Shown: positions 16,687 through 25,715, counted from the stretch's first letter. The stretch is DNA of 64,000 bases from an uncultured Oscillospiraceae bacterium (GCA_902465155.1 CABQLY010000005.1:1-64000), one strand, 5' to 3'. Notes: generated by a model not told the origin, from the letters alone. A program made the numbers and translations.

Positions 16687-17565
16687 ATGGGAAAAATTAT
16701 TCGCACCATTTCGTCGGACGGGCTGGTTATGGCCACCGCGGTTGACGCTACCGATATTGTTGCCGCTGCCGAGCAAATTCACCAAACCTCGGCCGTAAAT
16801 ACAGCTGCGCTGGGCCGGTTGCTTACCGCTGCTGCCCTAATGGGCAACCTGCTAAAGGGCAAGCGGGACAGCTTAACCTTGCGGGTAGACGGAAACGGAC
16901 CGACCGGCCTGCTGGTAGCCGCGGCAAACAGCAGCGGCGATGTACGCGGCTATGTTGAAAACCCGGTGGTAGAGCTGCCGCTGAATCCGGCCGGTAAGCT
17001 GGATGTTGGCGGCGCCGTTGGTCGAACCGGAAATTTATACGTTTTAAAGGACCTTGGCTTAAAGGAGCCGTACAACGGCTGCGTTCCCCTTGTTTCGGGC
17101 GAAATTGCCGAGGATATTACCTCCTACTATGCGGTAAGCGAGCAAATTCCAACCGTTTGCGCGTTGGGGGTTTTGGTAAACCCTAACCTTTCGGTAAGCT
17201 GCGCCGGTGGGTTTATCATTCAGCTGCTGCCCGCCGCGGGGGAGGACACCGCCGCTTTGGTTGAAAGCCAGGTGCAGGGTTTGCCCCCGGTTACAGCCCT
17301 GCTAAAGCAGGGACTTACCCCCTTGCAAATTTTAAACCGCGCCCTGCCAAAGCTGCAGCTGGAGCTGTTAGAGGAGCACGAAGCCGCCTACCGCTGCACC
17401 TGCTCGCGCGGCAGGTTTGAAAAAGCGCTGCGCTCCTTAGGGAAAAAAGAGTTAGAGGCCATGGCAGCCGAGCTGCCGCAGGCCGAAATTGATTGCCGCT
17501 TTTGCAACAAGCACTACATTTTTACCAAAGCAGAGTTAAAGGCACTGAGCCAAAAAGAGGTTTAA
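16687..17565 (+). CDS. hslO: Redox-regulated chaperone Hsp33
   Basis: The 292-residue holdase protects proteins from unfolding during oxidative stress. The family opening IIRTISSDGLVMATAVDAT is seen, and the zinc redox switch is complete: CxC at C237/C239 and CxxC at C270/C273. Oxidation of these cysteines releases zinc and activates the chaperone. AAAAGGAAAAG precedes the ATG. Confidence 0.96.
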   Translation: MGKIIRTISSDGLVMATAVDATDIVAAAEQIHQTSAVNTAALGRLLTAAALMGNLLKGKRDSLTLRVDGNGPTGLLVAAANSSGDVRGYVENPVVELPLNPAGKLDVGGAVGRTGNLYVLKDLGLKEPYNGCVPLVSGEIAEDITSYYAVSEQIPTVCALGVLVNPNLSVSCAGGFIIQLLPAAGEDTAALVESQVQGLPPVTALLKQGLTPLQILNRALPKLQLELLEEHEAAYRCTCSRGRFEKALRSLGKKELEAMAAELPQAEIDCRFCNKHYIFTKAELKALSQKEV

Positions 17566-17881
17566 CCACATTGTTTTAAACGCTTAATTTTTGTTTAAAA
17601 GCGCTTAACATTACAAAAAACTGTCGCCTGCAAGCCTAAACCAAGCTTGCAAACGGCAGTTTTTTAGTTTAATTGGCGGGCCTAAAAAGGGGTTGCTTTT
17701 CAGCGGCAATGCAAACCGGAAAAGTAAAGCCTAACCCCAAGGCAAAACCGCAGCCGTTTTTGGCCTTTTGCCTTTAAAAAGTGCCACCGGTTTAAAGCTT
17801 AAAGCCGGCGCCCGCGGGCGCCAAACAGCGCGCCGTAAAAAGCGGGTATGCAAAGCTAAGGGGCACCCAGAGCTTTTCGGC
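17566..17881. other. Convergent gap after hslO
   Basis: No gene is supported. The hslO terminator is at 17608-17666. A 16-bp perfect palindrome GGCGCCCGCGGGCGCC (17807-17822) lies just beyond the end of the M20 peptidase gene and may act in its 3' end. Confidence 0.5.
17622..17666 (+). terminator. Terminator of hslO
   Basis: AACTGTCG pairs imperfectly with CGGCAGTT, with an inner TGCAAGC/GCTTGCA stem, followed by TTTTTT. Confidence 0.85.
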
Positions 17882-19321
17882 CTATTTTTCGGTGCAAATT
17901 AAATTCTGGTAAAACCGCACGGCACCGGGCAGGCAGTTGTAGGCAATATTTTCGTTTAAGCCGTGCATGCCCTTCATTTGTTCCGGCGCATAAATTACCG
18001 GCGCAAAGCGAATACAGTTGTTGCAAATCGGTTGGTAAAACTGGGCGTCGGTAGCCCCGGTCATTACATACGGGCTGCTGGCAAGCCCCGGAAAGGTTTG
18101 CGTAATTACCCTTTGCACGGTTTGGTAGGCCGGGCCGTGAATATCTACCGGCTTCGTGTAATCGTTGGCGTGCAAAACCTCCATACTAAGGTTAAATTTT
18201 TCGGTCTTGCGGCGAATAATTTCTAAGCTTTCGTTTTGCCCCTGGTGCGGAATAAACCGCATGTTGGCCCCCAGCGTTGCCTTTTGGGGCAGGCTGTTAA
18301 ACGCGTTAGAGCCAGATTGCATGGTAAACGCAATGGTGGTTTTAAGCATGGCGCCGGCCTGTGCGCTAACGGCCGGCAGCACCGCCTTTAAAAGCGGGCG
18401 AAACAGCCAAAGATTGCCAAACAGCAGCCGCAGGCCAAACGGCGCGTATGGCGCCAGCGTTTGGAACATTGCCGCCACCTGCGGGGGAATTTGCTTTTTA
18501 AACGGGGAGTGCTTTTCGGTTTTATTTACAAAGGCCGAAAGCCGTGCAATGGGGGTGTTTTTGCCCGGTGCGCTGGCGTGGCCGCCGGTGCTGCGGGCCG
18601 TAAACCGCACATCGGCCTTGCCCTTTTCAAAAATGCCAACCATGGCAAAATTGCCGTGCACGCCGCCAATGGGCTCTTCAATAATGCCGCCGCCCTCATC
18701 GCAAAGCAAATAAAGCTTTACACCGCGGCGCTGCAGCTCTTTTACCAGCTTGGGTGCGCCGTCGCCGGCCCACTCCTCGGTGCAGGAGGAGGCTAAATAA
18801 ACATCCTGCGGCGGCACAAAGCCCTGTGCCAGCAAGCGCTCGGTTGCCTCAAAAAACGCCATTACCGAGCATTTGGTATCGGCCGCGCCGCGACCCCAAA
18901 CCTTGCCCTCGGCAATTTTGCCCGAAAACGGCGGGTACTTCCATTCCCCCTCGGCCGGAACTGTATCCTGGTGGCTCATTAAAAGAATGGGCTTTTCGCT
19001 GCTTTTGCCTTTCCAGTAGTAAAGCAAATTGCCGTCAATTTCGGTGCGCTCCAGCTTTTCGTGCACCAGTGGAAACAGCTCCTTTAACACCGTGTGAAAG
19101 GCGTCAAATTTTTCGGCCTCGTAAACGCCGGGGTAAGAGGTAGTATCTACCTGCACCATTTTAGAAAGCTTTTGGGCCAAAGCCAGGGCCTCTTGCTCGT
19201 CCTCCTTAGGCTGGTAGGTAGAGGTTTTTTTGGGCATCAGCAGGGTGCGAACAACGGCTGTAAGCAGCAGCAATACCAATAGCCCAAACAAACCGGCTAA
19301 AACAAACAAAACCGTTTTCAT
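17882..19321 (-). CDS. Membrane-anchored M20-family metallopeptidase
   Basis: The 479-residue protein begins with one membrane helix (about 3-27) and continues as an M20 amidohydrolase/carboxypeptidase resembling PM20D1. Zinc ligands and catalytic residues are visible: H117 in MSHQDTVPA with D119, D148 in WGRGAADTKCS, E182/E183 in CTEEW, D208 in LLCDEGGG and H453 in MKGMHGL. It probably hydrolyses peptides or N-acyl amino acids at the membrane. Its ATG overlaps the stop of the upstream membrane-protein gene (ATGA), so the products are made together. Confidence 0.9.
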   Translation of the reverse strand: MKTVLFVLAGLFGLLVLLLLTAVVRTLLMPKKTSTYQPKEDEQEALALAQKLSKMVQVDTTSYPGVYEAEKFDAFHTVLKELFPLVHEKLERTEIDGNLLYYWKGKSSEKPILLMSHQDTVPAEGEWKYPPFSGKIAEGKVWGRGAADTKCSVMAFFEATERLLAQGFVPPQDVYLASSCTEEWAGDGAPKLVKELQRRGVKLYLLCDEGGGIIEEPIGGVHGNFAMVGIFEKGKADVRFTARSTGGHASAPGKNTPIARLSAFVNKTEKHSPFKKQIPPQVAAMFQTLAPYAPFGLRLLFGNLWLFRPLLKAVLPAVSAQAGAMLKTTIAFTMQSGSNAFNSLPQKATLGANMRFIPHQGQNESLEIIRRKTEKFNLSMEVLHANDYTKPVDIHGPAYQTVQRVITQTFPGLASSPYVMTGATDAQFYQPICNNCIRFAPVIYAPEQMKGMHGLNENIAYNCLPGAVRFYQNLICTEK

Positions 19322-20007
19322 TTAACAGCGGCCCCCTTTTGCTTTTTGTAAAAGTAGTACGCAATGCCAATGGCCATAGCGCCGGAGGGAATAATCATAA
19401 AGCTGGTAGAGCTAACCAAGGCCGGCACCAGCACAAATAACAGGCTCATTACCACCAGCGGTACCAAAGCAATTTTCATATTTTTACGGTAATACTTGTA
19501 GGCCATGGCGCCAAACAACGCCGGCACAACATTATCAAACGCCGGCTGCAGCACCGGGGCCTGCAATAGCGGGCGCAGCGGCGTTAGGGCCGCCACCCCA
19601 ATTGCCAGCACCAAAATAGTAACTAAGGAGGAGGTTGCAATAGAAAGGGTAGAAATAATTTCATTCTCCCGCGTGCCGGACTTAACCCCTACCATATCGC
19701 GCGCGTTTACCGCGCAGGGAATTTTCATATTAATTAAATTGCCGGTAATAAACGCAAGGTAGCCGCCGCCCGAGCCCAGCATGGGGGTGTAAATTAAAAA
19801 TTCGGCAACACTGCTGATCATCCAAATAAGGCCAACCGAAAAAAATCCTTTTCCTGCTGCGGCCAGGTTGGGGTACGCGCCCAAATAGCGGCCAATTAAA
19901 AACGGGGCGCCAACCAGCATGACCAAAACAATAACGCTGGCAATTCGACCAATTCGGTGGGTAGATCTTGCGTATTTTTCCCAGTTTAAGTTTTTGTTTT
20001 CTTCCAT
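19318..20007 (-). CDS. Integral membrane protein of unknown function, partner of DUF5058 protein
   Basis: I do not recognise a named family. The 229-residue protein has about six hydrophobic segments after a charged N-terminus, a Gly-rich MLGSGGGYLAFITGN loop, and NARDMVGVKSGTRENEI between helices. These polar loops resemble transporter gates. It lies between the DUF5058 gene (12 bp) and the M20 peptidase (4-bp overlap). The likely role is half of a two-subunit permease. GGGGGAAG precedes the ATG. Confidence 0.75.
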   Translation of the reverse strand: MEENKNLNWEKYARSTHRIGRIASVIVLVMLVGAPFLIGRYLGAYPNLAAAGKGFFSVGLIWMISSVAEFLIYTPMLGSGGGYLAFITGNLINMKIPCAVNARDMVGVKSGTRENEIISTLSIATSSLVTILVLAIGVAALTPLRPLLQAPVLQPAFDNVVPALFGAMAYKYYRKNMKIALVPLVVMSLLFVLVPALVSSTSFMIIPSGAMAIGIAYYFYKKQKGAAVK

Positions 20008-20019
20008 TTTTCTTCCCCC

Positions 20020-20769
20020 TTACAGTAAACGAATTACCACGGCCGAGGCCATGCCCAGCAGCATACTAACGGCAATCGAAAAATTATCTACAAACGCAAA
20101 CTTTGGCTTTTTGCTAAGCCACACAAACAGTGCCATGGTAAGGCCGGATACCGCAACCACAACCAGCGGCGTCCAATCGCCCGAAAAGGTAAAAAGCCCC
20201 CTGGCCGAAATAAAGGCGCCAATGTAGCTGCCTATGTACGCGCTTACCAGCCCAATAAACATGGCCGTCATTGCCATATCGCCAAACCCAACGGCCCCGC
20301 CGCCGGTTTTGTTTAGGTTTAGCCGGCTGGTGTATTTGCGGTTAAATAAAACCGAAAGGATCATGCCCCACATAATGCAAACGCTCATTAACAGCGCAAT
20401 GGTAGCAAAGCCGGAGGCTGTCATTTGCTCGGGCGAAAGCTTTTCCATGCCAACCTGTTCGGCAGCGGCCTGCGCCACCTGCGTTTCGTAATGCAGCGCC
20501 CCAATTACCGAAAGCCGCAGCCACGGCCACGGTATTCCCAGGCTGCCGGAAAGCGCAATTACCCCCAGCAAAATGCCAACGCTGGGCAAAACCGAAAAGG
20601 TTGCGCTGGAAACAATAACCCGCTTCATTTTAGCGGTGTTAATGCCAATGGCTTTACCGGCGCGGTACGCTCGTACCATAAAAACAACGCACAGCAAAGC
20701 CACAAACGCAATAATGCCCCCGCAAATTAAATACATAGGGGCGCTGCTGAGTTTTTCTAAAATGCTCAT
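20020..20769 (-). CDS. DUF5058-like integral membrane protein
   Basis: The 249-residue protein has about six membrane helices and a conserved-looking centre (SVLPSVGILLGVIALSG, then PWPWLRLSVIGALHYE). This fits the DUF5058 family of Firmicutes membrane proteins as I remember it; function is unknown. TAGGAG lies before the ATG at 20769, so the earlier in-frame codons are not used. It heads a three-gene operon with a second membrane protein and an M20 peptidase. Confidence 0.75.
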   Translation of the reverse strand: MSILEKLSSAPMYLICGGIIAFVALLCVVFMVRAYRAGKAIGINTAKMKRVIVSSATFSVLPSVGILLGVIALSGSLGIPWPWLRLSVIGALHYETQVAQAAAEQVGMEKLSPEQMTASGFATIALLMSVCIMWGMILSVLFNRKYTSRLNLNKTGGGAVGFGDMAMTAMFIGLVSAYIGSYIGAFISARGLFTFSGDWTPLVVVAVSGLTMALFVWLSKKPKFAFVDNFSIAVSMLLGMASAVVIRLL

Positions 20770-21170
20770 TTTAAAACTCCTAACTGGCAAAACAGCCGTA
20801 TGATTTGCGAAAAATTGTTAATTCTATTATAGTGCCTTTTATCGCGCCGCGCAACCCCGGTTTTGCAAAAAAGTCGTTTTAGCCCCAAAGCCGGCAACTG
20901 CAGCCCAAACCCCATTTTAGGCCGTTTGCCAACCGGCGGTTGCCCGTAAACAATTGGATTAAAGGCTAAAAGCAGCCCAAAACAAAGGGTTATTTGCCCC
21001 AAAGCAACCGCAAACAGGTAATTCTGCGGCCAGCAGCAGAATTACCGTTTAGGCTGCACCGGGCTAAAACACCGTGCACCGCTGCAGCAGTAAACCACCG
21101 TGCAATTTATTTTAAAACAGCCTTACAGCCGGCCAAACGCCGGCAAAAAAATTAGTAAAGGGGAATTTTT
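20770..21170. other. Divergent gap between the DUF5058 operon and rubrerythrin
   Basis: No gene is supported. Besides the promoter at 20826-20854, GGTAATTCTGC (21017-21027) pairs exactly with GCAGAATTACC (21036-21046). CACCGTGCA occurs twice (21070-21078 and 21096-21104). A small GCCGG hairpin lies near 21127. They may belong to the rubrerythrin leader. I saw no clear promoter for that gene. Confidence 0.45.
20826..20854 (-). promoter_or_regulatory. Promoter of the DUF5058/M20 operon
   Basis: On the minus strand TTGCGC (20854-20849), 17 bp and TATAAT (20831-20826). The -35 is weak. Confidence 0.55.
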
Positions 21171-21710
21171 ATGACAAACAAGTATTCCGGCACCAAAACC
21201 GAGCAAAATTTAATGGCCGCTTTTAACGGGGAATCACAGGCGCGGGGCAAGTACACTTTTTTTGCCGCCAAAGCCAAGCAAGAGGGGTTTGAGCAAATTG
21301 CCGCCCTGTTTTTAAAAACGGCCGACAACGAAAAAGAGCACGCAAAGATTTGGTTTAAAGAGCTAAACTGCCTGGGCGGCACTGCCGATAATTTGGAAAA
21401 CGCCGCCGACAGCGAAAATTACGAATGGACCGATATGTACGAAAGATTTGCTAAAACCGCCGAGGAGGAGGGATTTACCGAGCTGGCCGCAAAATTCCGC
21501 CTGGTTGGGGCCATTGAAAAAATGCACGAGGAACGCTACCGCGCTTTGCTGAGCAATGTAAAATTGCAGGAGGTTTTTGCCAAGAGCTCGGTAAAAATTT
21601 GGGAGTGCCGTAGCTGCGGACACCTTGTGGTGGGCGAAAAAGCGCCGGTTGTTTGCCCAGTTTGCGCGCATCCGCAGGCGTATTTTGAAATTCACGCCGA
21701 AAATTATTAA
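21171..21710 (+). CDS. rbr: Rubrerythrin
   Basis: The 179-residue cytosolic peroxidase reduces hydrogen peroxide in anaerobes. A four-helix di-iron domain has E21 (GESQARGKY), E54 and H57 (DNEKEH) and E116/H119 (IEKMHEERY). A C-terminal rubredoxin domain has C146, C149, C162 and C165. AAAGGGG precedes the ATG. It is monocistronic. It supports a strictly anaerobic lifestyle. Confidence 0.96.
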   Translation: MTNKYSGTKTEQNLMAAFNGESQARGKYTFFAAKAKQEGFEQIAALFLKTADNEKEHAKIWFKELNCLGGTADNLENAADSENYEWTDMYERFAKTAEEEGFTELAAKFRLVGAIEKMHEERYRALLSNVKLQEVFAKSSVKIWECRSCGHLVVGEKAPVVCPVCAHPQAYFEIHAENY

Positions 21711-21790
21711 AATCAACTTTGCGCTATTGGCGTTTGCCGTGCTCTTAGGGTGCAGTAAAACGCCCAACAAAATAAAACACCGTAAAGAAT

Positions 21791-21828
21791 AAAAAAACAG
21801 CCGGTTGAAAATGCTTTTCAACCGGCTG
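21791..21828. terminator. Strong terminator, mainly for the alanine/glycine symporter
   Basis: CAGCCGGTTGAAAA (21798-21811) pairs perfectly with TTTTCAACCGGCTG (21815-21828) around TGC. On the minus strand it is followed by seven T, so it chiefly stops the symporter gene; it can also stop rbr. Confidence 0.9.
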
Positions 21829-21873
21829 CGCTGTATATTTTATTGCTTTAAAGGCCGGCAAAGCCAATAAGCT

Positions 21874-23325
21874 TTAGGCTTTAGGCAGCTTTAGCTTGCC
21901 TTTTTCAAAGTGGGCTTTGGTCTCGCGCCCTACAACGCCGCTTAAAAATACCAGCGCCACTAAGTTCGGAAAAGCCATTAAGCCGTTAAAAATATCTGCC
22001 ATGCCCCAAACGGCCGAAACGGTTAAATACGGGCCAACGGCTACGGCTACTATGTAAATAATGCGAAAAACCAGCAATGCGCCTTTCTTTTTGCCACCCA
22101 GCAGGTACTCAACGCAGCGCTCGGCGTAATAGTCCCAACCCAAAATGGTAGTAAAGGCAAAAAAAGCTAAGCAAAGCGAAAGTATAATAACGCAAAGCTC
22201 GTTATTAATGGGTAAGCCCTGCTCCCAGGCCCAGGCGGTAACATTAAAGGCGTCTAAATTCTGGCCGGTTACATTCGGGTTCCAGGCGCCGGTTACAATA
22301 ATGGTAAGGCCGGTCATGGTGCAAATAATAATGGTATCTATAAAGGTGCCCGTCATAGAAACCAGACCCTGCCGCACGCAGGAGTGCGTTTTGGCGGCAG
22401 CGGCGGCAATCGGGGCCGAGCCCAAGCCGGATTCGTTGGAGAAAATGCCGCGGCCAACACCCTTTTGAATGGCCGTTTTAAGGGTAAGGCCAACAATGGC
22501 GCCGCCAACCGCTTTAACATTAAATGCGCTTTGGCAGGCCAGCGAAACCGCAGCCGGAATTTTTTGTGCGTTGTAAATTAAAATTAAAATGGCAAACAGT
22601 ACATAGGCTACCGCCATAAACGGCACCACAACCGAGGAAACCTTGGCAATACGCTTTACGCCGCCAATAATAACAAGGGCGGCAAAAAAGGTAACCAAAG
22701 CCCCGCAAATAACAACTGCTAAGGTAATGTCGCGTTTTTCATCTCCACTGCCAAGGGTAAATAACACCTGGCTGTTAAATACGCGGTCGGCCGCCGAGGT
22801 AATGCCGTTAATTTGGGTAATGGTACCAATGCCCAAAAGGCCGGCCAGCGCGCCAAACACGGCAAAAATTTTGCCCAGCCAGCGCCAGTTGCCGCCAAGG
22901 CATTCTTTCAATCCGCGCTCTATGTAATAAAACGGGCCGCCCAAAGCGTGGCCGTCGGCGTCTACTGTGCGGTATTTAATGGCCAGCAAGCCCTCAGAGT
23001 ATTTGGTGGCCATGCCGAAAAATGCGGCAATCAACATCCAAATTAATGCGCCGGGGCCGCCGGCTACAATAGCCGTTGCAACGCCAACAATGTTGCCCGT
23101 ACCAATGGTGGCCGAAAGAGCCGTGCAAAGCGCCCCGAAGGAGGAAACCTCGCCGTGGCCGCCCTCCTCATTTTTTACCATGAATTTTAAAGCCTTGCCC
23201 AGGTGGCGAACCTGCACGGCGCGGGTGCGCACCGTAAGCAAAATGCCGGCGCCAATAATTAAAATAATCAAGACCCAGCCCCAAACAAAGCCGTCGACCT
23301 TATCAATAATTGCGTTAAGATCCAT
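21874..23325 (-). CDS. Alanine/glycine:cation symporter (AGCS family)
   Basis: The 483-residue, roughly eleven-helix membrane protein imports alanine or glycine with Na+. The family signature with ESGLGSAPIAAAAAKT, GTGNIVGVATAI and GWDYYAERC is clear. GGAGG lies before the ATG. A glycine riboswitch in the leader makes glycine the likely transported substrate, and an on- or off-switch by glycine would balance uptake. Confidence 0.93.
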   Translation of the reverse strand: MDLNAIIDKVDGFVWGWVLIILIIGAGILLTVRTRAVQVRHLGKALKFMVKNEEGGHGEVSSFGALCTALSATIGTGNIVGVATAIVAGGPGALIWMLIAAFFGMATKYSEGLLAIKYRTVDADGHALGGPFYYIERGLKECLGGNWRWLGKIFAVFGALAGLLGIGTITQINGITSAADRVFNSQVLFTLGSGDEKRDITLAVVICGALVTFFAALVIIGGVKRIAKVSSVVVPFMAVAYVLFAILILIYNAQKIPAAVSLACQSAFNVKAVGGAIVGLTLKTAIQKGVGRGIFSNESGLGSAPIAAAAAKTHSCVRQGLVSMTGTFIDTIIICTMTGLTIIVTGAWNPNVTGQNLDAFNVTAWAWEQGLPINNELCVIILSLCLAFFAFTTILGWDYYAERCVEYLLGGKKKGALLVFRIIYIVAVAVGPYLTVSAVWGMADIFNGLMAFPNLVALVFLSGVVGRETKAHFEKGKLKLPKA

Positions 23326-23442
23326 TGTTTCAAAACCTCCAAAATAAAAAATAGCCGCCGTTTTTTAACAGCAGCTACCAAAACAAAGCAACAAACCGGC
23401 AAAAGCGCCGGCAAAACCGGCTTTTTTGGGAGGTTTAAAAAA

Positions 23443-23546
23443 TCACTTTGTCCTTTTGCCTGAGAGTTTCACCAAAAATTGGCTTGCCCCTTCGGCCCCC
23501 GGCAACAACACCGTAAAAACGCGGCGCGTAAACCGAACTTCTCCAA
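23443..23546 (-). promoter_or_regulatory. Glycine riboswitch (gcvT element), single aptamer
   Basis: On the minus strand the order is TTTGGAGAAG, a variable arm, GCCGAAGGGGCAAGCC, a small hairpin, then GAAACTCTCAGGCAAAAGGAC and CAAAG. These are the conserved core segments of the glycine aptamer, with P1 formed by CTTTG/CAAAG. Only one aptamer is visible. A separate hairpin (CTTACTT...AAGTAAG, 23555-23589) precedes it and may be a vestigial partner. Downstream GCCGG/CCGGC hairpins near 23397-23425 may form the expression platform before the symporter gene. Confidence 0.9.
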
Positions 23547-23554
23547 AGCTGCTG

Positions 23555-23589
23555 CTTACTTACAGTTTGAGCGACATTCTGCAAGTAAG
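23555..23589 (-). promoter_or_regulatory. Hairpin preceding the glycine aptamer (possible ghost aptamer)
   Basis: CTTACTTACA and TGCAAGTAAG form a ten-base stem with one mismatch. It lies immediately 5' of the riboswitch in the same leader. Singlet glycine riboswitches are known to use such a reduced partner in place of the second aptamer; here this is inferred from position. Confidence 0.5.
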
Positions 23590-23648
23590 GGCTGCGCAAA
23601 AGGCAAACTACCTAAACCCCAACAAAACGCACAGCCTATAATAGAACT

Positions 23649-23677
23649 ATTATATCACAGCAGTCGGCACTTTGCAA
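23649..23677 (-). promoter_or_regulatory. Promoter of the riboswitch-symporter transcript
   Basis: On the minus strand TTGCAA (23677-23672), 17 bp and TATAAT (23654-23649). The leader to the symporter ATG is about 315 nt. Confidence 0.8.
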
Positions 23678-23750
23678 TAGTTTTTTTAATAGTTTATGAA
23701 TTTTTTGTTGCTCTGCCGAATTTTATTCTATTTGTTTGATTTTTAGTGGA

Positions 23751-23905
23751 CCCGCTGCCTTTTTAGCGACCCCGCTGCCTTTTTTAGCGGCTCCGTTGCC
23801 TTTTGGGCGGGCTCCGTTGCCTTTTTAGCGAACTCGCTGCCTTTTGGCAACCCAGTCACCTTTTTTAGCGGCTCCGCTGCCTTTTTAGAAACCCCGCTAT
23901 CTTTT
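23751..23905. repeat. Tandem degenerate repeat, about 20-bp period
   Basis: Eight copies of a unit like CGCTGCCTTTTTAGCGACC begin at 23753, 23773, 23794, 23815, 23835, 23854, 23875 and 23895, so spacing is 19-21 bp. Variable spacing rules out a coding repeat. The array sits between the symporter promoter and the citrate synthase promoter; the rest of the 23326-24071 gap holds the riboswitch and promoters. Confidence 0.85.
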
Positions 23906-24013
23906 TAGCAACCTCTTTCGCAGCCGCCGCCACCTTTTTGGCAGGCTCCTGCGGTCGCCTTAGGTGCCCTGTTCCCGCCTTTGCACCCCACCTTGCCGCC
24001 TTGCAAAAAATGT

Positions 24014-24042
24014 TTGCAAAACAAAACAAATTGTGGTATAAT
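24014..24042 (+). promoter_or_regulatory. Promoter of citrate synthase
   Basis: TTGCAA (24014-24019), 17 bp and TATAAT (24037-24042), with TGG before the -10. The leader is only about 22 nt. Confidence 0.85.
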
Positions 24043-24071
24043 AATTAAATTAATTTTACTACGAAAGGCAG

Positions 24072-25451
24072 ATGAATATCTTGAATATTCCAAACGCTTA
24101 CCACATTGACCACACGGCAGATATTCGCCGCCTGGCCCAAAAATACTGCACCGGGCAGGTTATTGACCCGCAGCTTTACAAAAAGTACAATGTAAACCGC
24201 GGCCTGCGCGACCAAAACGGCAACGGCGTTATTACCGGCCTAACCGAAATTAGCGAGGTAAACGGCTTTACTTACATTGACGGCGTTAAAACCCCGTGCG
24301 ACGGCGAGCTGTTTTACCGCGGCGTTAATATTCAAGACCTTACTGCCGGCTTTATGAGCGAGCAGCGCTTTGGCTTTGAGGAAACGGCCTACCTGCTAAT
24401 GTTTGGCCAGCTGCCAACCCTGCAGGAGCTAACCGAGTTTAAAGCCCTGTTAGCCAATTACCGCCGGCTGCCGCCCAACTTTGTAAAGGATGTTATTTTA
24501 AACGCCCCCACGGCCGATATGATGAACGCTATGACCAAAAGCGTTATTACCCTTTCGGGGTATGACGAATTGGCCAACTGCAACGAAATTCCCAATGTGC
24601 TGCGGCAGACCCTGCAATTAATTGCGGTTTTTCCGCTTTTAGCGGCCTACGGTTACCAGGCCTACAGCCATTATATTTTAGATAAAAGCTTAATTATTCA
24701 CAACCCCGACCCGGCCTTAAGCACGGCCGAAAACATTTTGCGTATTCTACGGCCCGATAAAAAATATACCGCGGCCGAGGCCCACATGTTAGATTTAGCA
24801 TTGGTGCTGCACGCCGAGCACGGCGGCGGTAACAACTCTACCTTTACTACCCATGTGGTAACCTCCTCGGGAACCGACACCTACTCTACCATGGCGGCGG
24901 CCCTGTGCAGCCTAAAAGGCCCGCGGCACGGCGGCGCCAACATTAAAGTGGTGCAAATGTTTAAAGACCTAAAGCGCAAGGTGCAGCATTGGGACGATGA
25001 CGACGAAATTGCCGCCTACCTGCAAGCGCTGCTGAACCGCGAAGCGTTTGACAAGGCCGGGCTGATTTACGGTATGGGTCACGCCATTTACACCAAAAGC
25101 GACCCGCGCGCCGTTATTTTTAGAAAGTTTGTAAAAGACCTTTCAAAAGAAAAGGGCAGGGAGGATGAATACCGCCTTTACAAGGCGGTTGAGCGCATTG
25201 CGCCGCAGCTGATTGGCAAAAACCGCACGGTTTACAAGGGCGTAAGCGCCAATGTAGATTTTTACAGCGGCTTTGTTTACGACATGTTAGGCCTGCCGTT
25301 GGAGCTGTTTACCCCTATTTTTGCCATTAGCCGCATTGTTGGCTGGAGTGCCCACCGTATGGAGGAATTAATTAACCAAGGCAAAATTATTCGCCCGGCT
25401 TACATTAGCGTTTCTAACCGCAGCACCTACCGCCCGCTAAACGAGCGGTAA
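24072..25451 (+). CDS. gltA: Citrate synthase
   Basis: The 459-residue enzyme condenses oxaloacetate and acetyl-CoA. Motifs with the catalytic histidines are LHAEHGGGNNSTF and GMGHAIYTKSDPRA, and GPRHGGANIKVV follows the family pattern. AAAGG is only 3 bp before the ATG at 24072; the TTG at 24081 would be 12 bp away and may be the true start. No aconitase or isocitrate dehydrogenase lies beside it, so it probably serves glutamate synthesis through an incomplete TCA branch. Confidence 0.93.
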   Translation: MNILNIPNAYHIDHTADIRRLAQKYCTGQVIDPQLYKKYNVNRGLRDQNGNGVITGLTEISEVNGFTYIDGVKTPCDGELFYRGVNIQDLTAGFMSEQRFGFEETAYLLMFGQLPTLQELTEFKALLANYRRLPPNFVKDVILNAPTADMMNAMTKSVITLSGYDELANCNEIPNVLRQTLQLIAVFPLLAAYGYQAYSHYILDKSLIIHNPDPALSTAENILRILRPDKKYTAAEAHMLDLALVLHAEHGGGNNSTFTTHVVTSSGTDTYSTMAAALCSLKGPRHGGANIKVVQMFKDLKRKVQHWDDDDEIAAYLQALLNREAFDKAGLIYGMGHAIYTKSDPRAVIFRKFVKDLSKEKGREDEYRLYKAVERIAPQLIGKNRTVYKGVSANVDFYSGFVYDMLGLPLELFTPIFAISRIVGWSAHRMEELINQGKIIRPAYISVSNRSTYRPLNER

Positions 25452-25646
25452 CGGCAAATTTGTAATTTGCGGGATATTCTACCGGCCCGTTTTGCCCATT
25501 TTGGCCTTTGCGGCCGGGTTTGGTTGGCGGGGTAGCATTGGGTTGGCAGCGCTTGAACTGCAGCGCACTTTGCAATAGCCCACAGCGGTACGCCCGCCCC
25601 GTTTTAAAGGCAAAGTTTTAAATATTATTATTAGCAACGGCAACAC

Positions 25647-25678
25647 CGGCCGCGCAAGCATTGCGCGGCCGTTTTTTT
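25647..25678 (+). terminator. Terminator after citrate synthase
   Basis: CGGCCGCGCAA (25647-25657) pairs exactly with TTGCGCGGCCG (25661-25671) around GCA, followed by seven T. Confidence 0.9.
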
Positions 25679-25715
25679 CAGCCTTTGCCCAAAACCGGCT
25701 AAAGCCGCAAAACCT

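Noticed and set aside
23751..23905. CRISPR array
   Set aside because: Units are about 20 bp, degenerate and without unique spacers; no cas genes are present.
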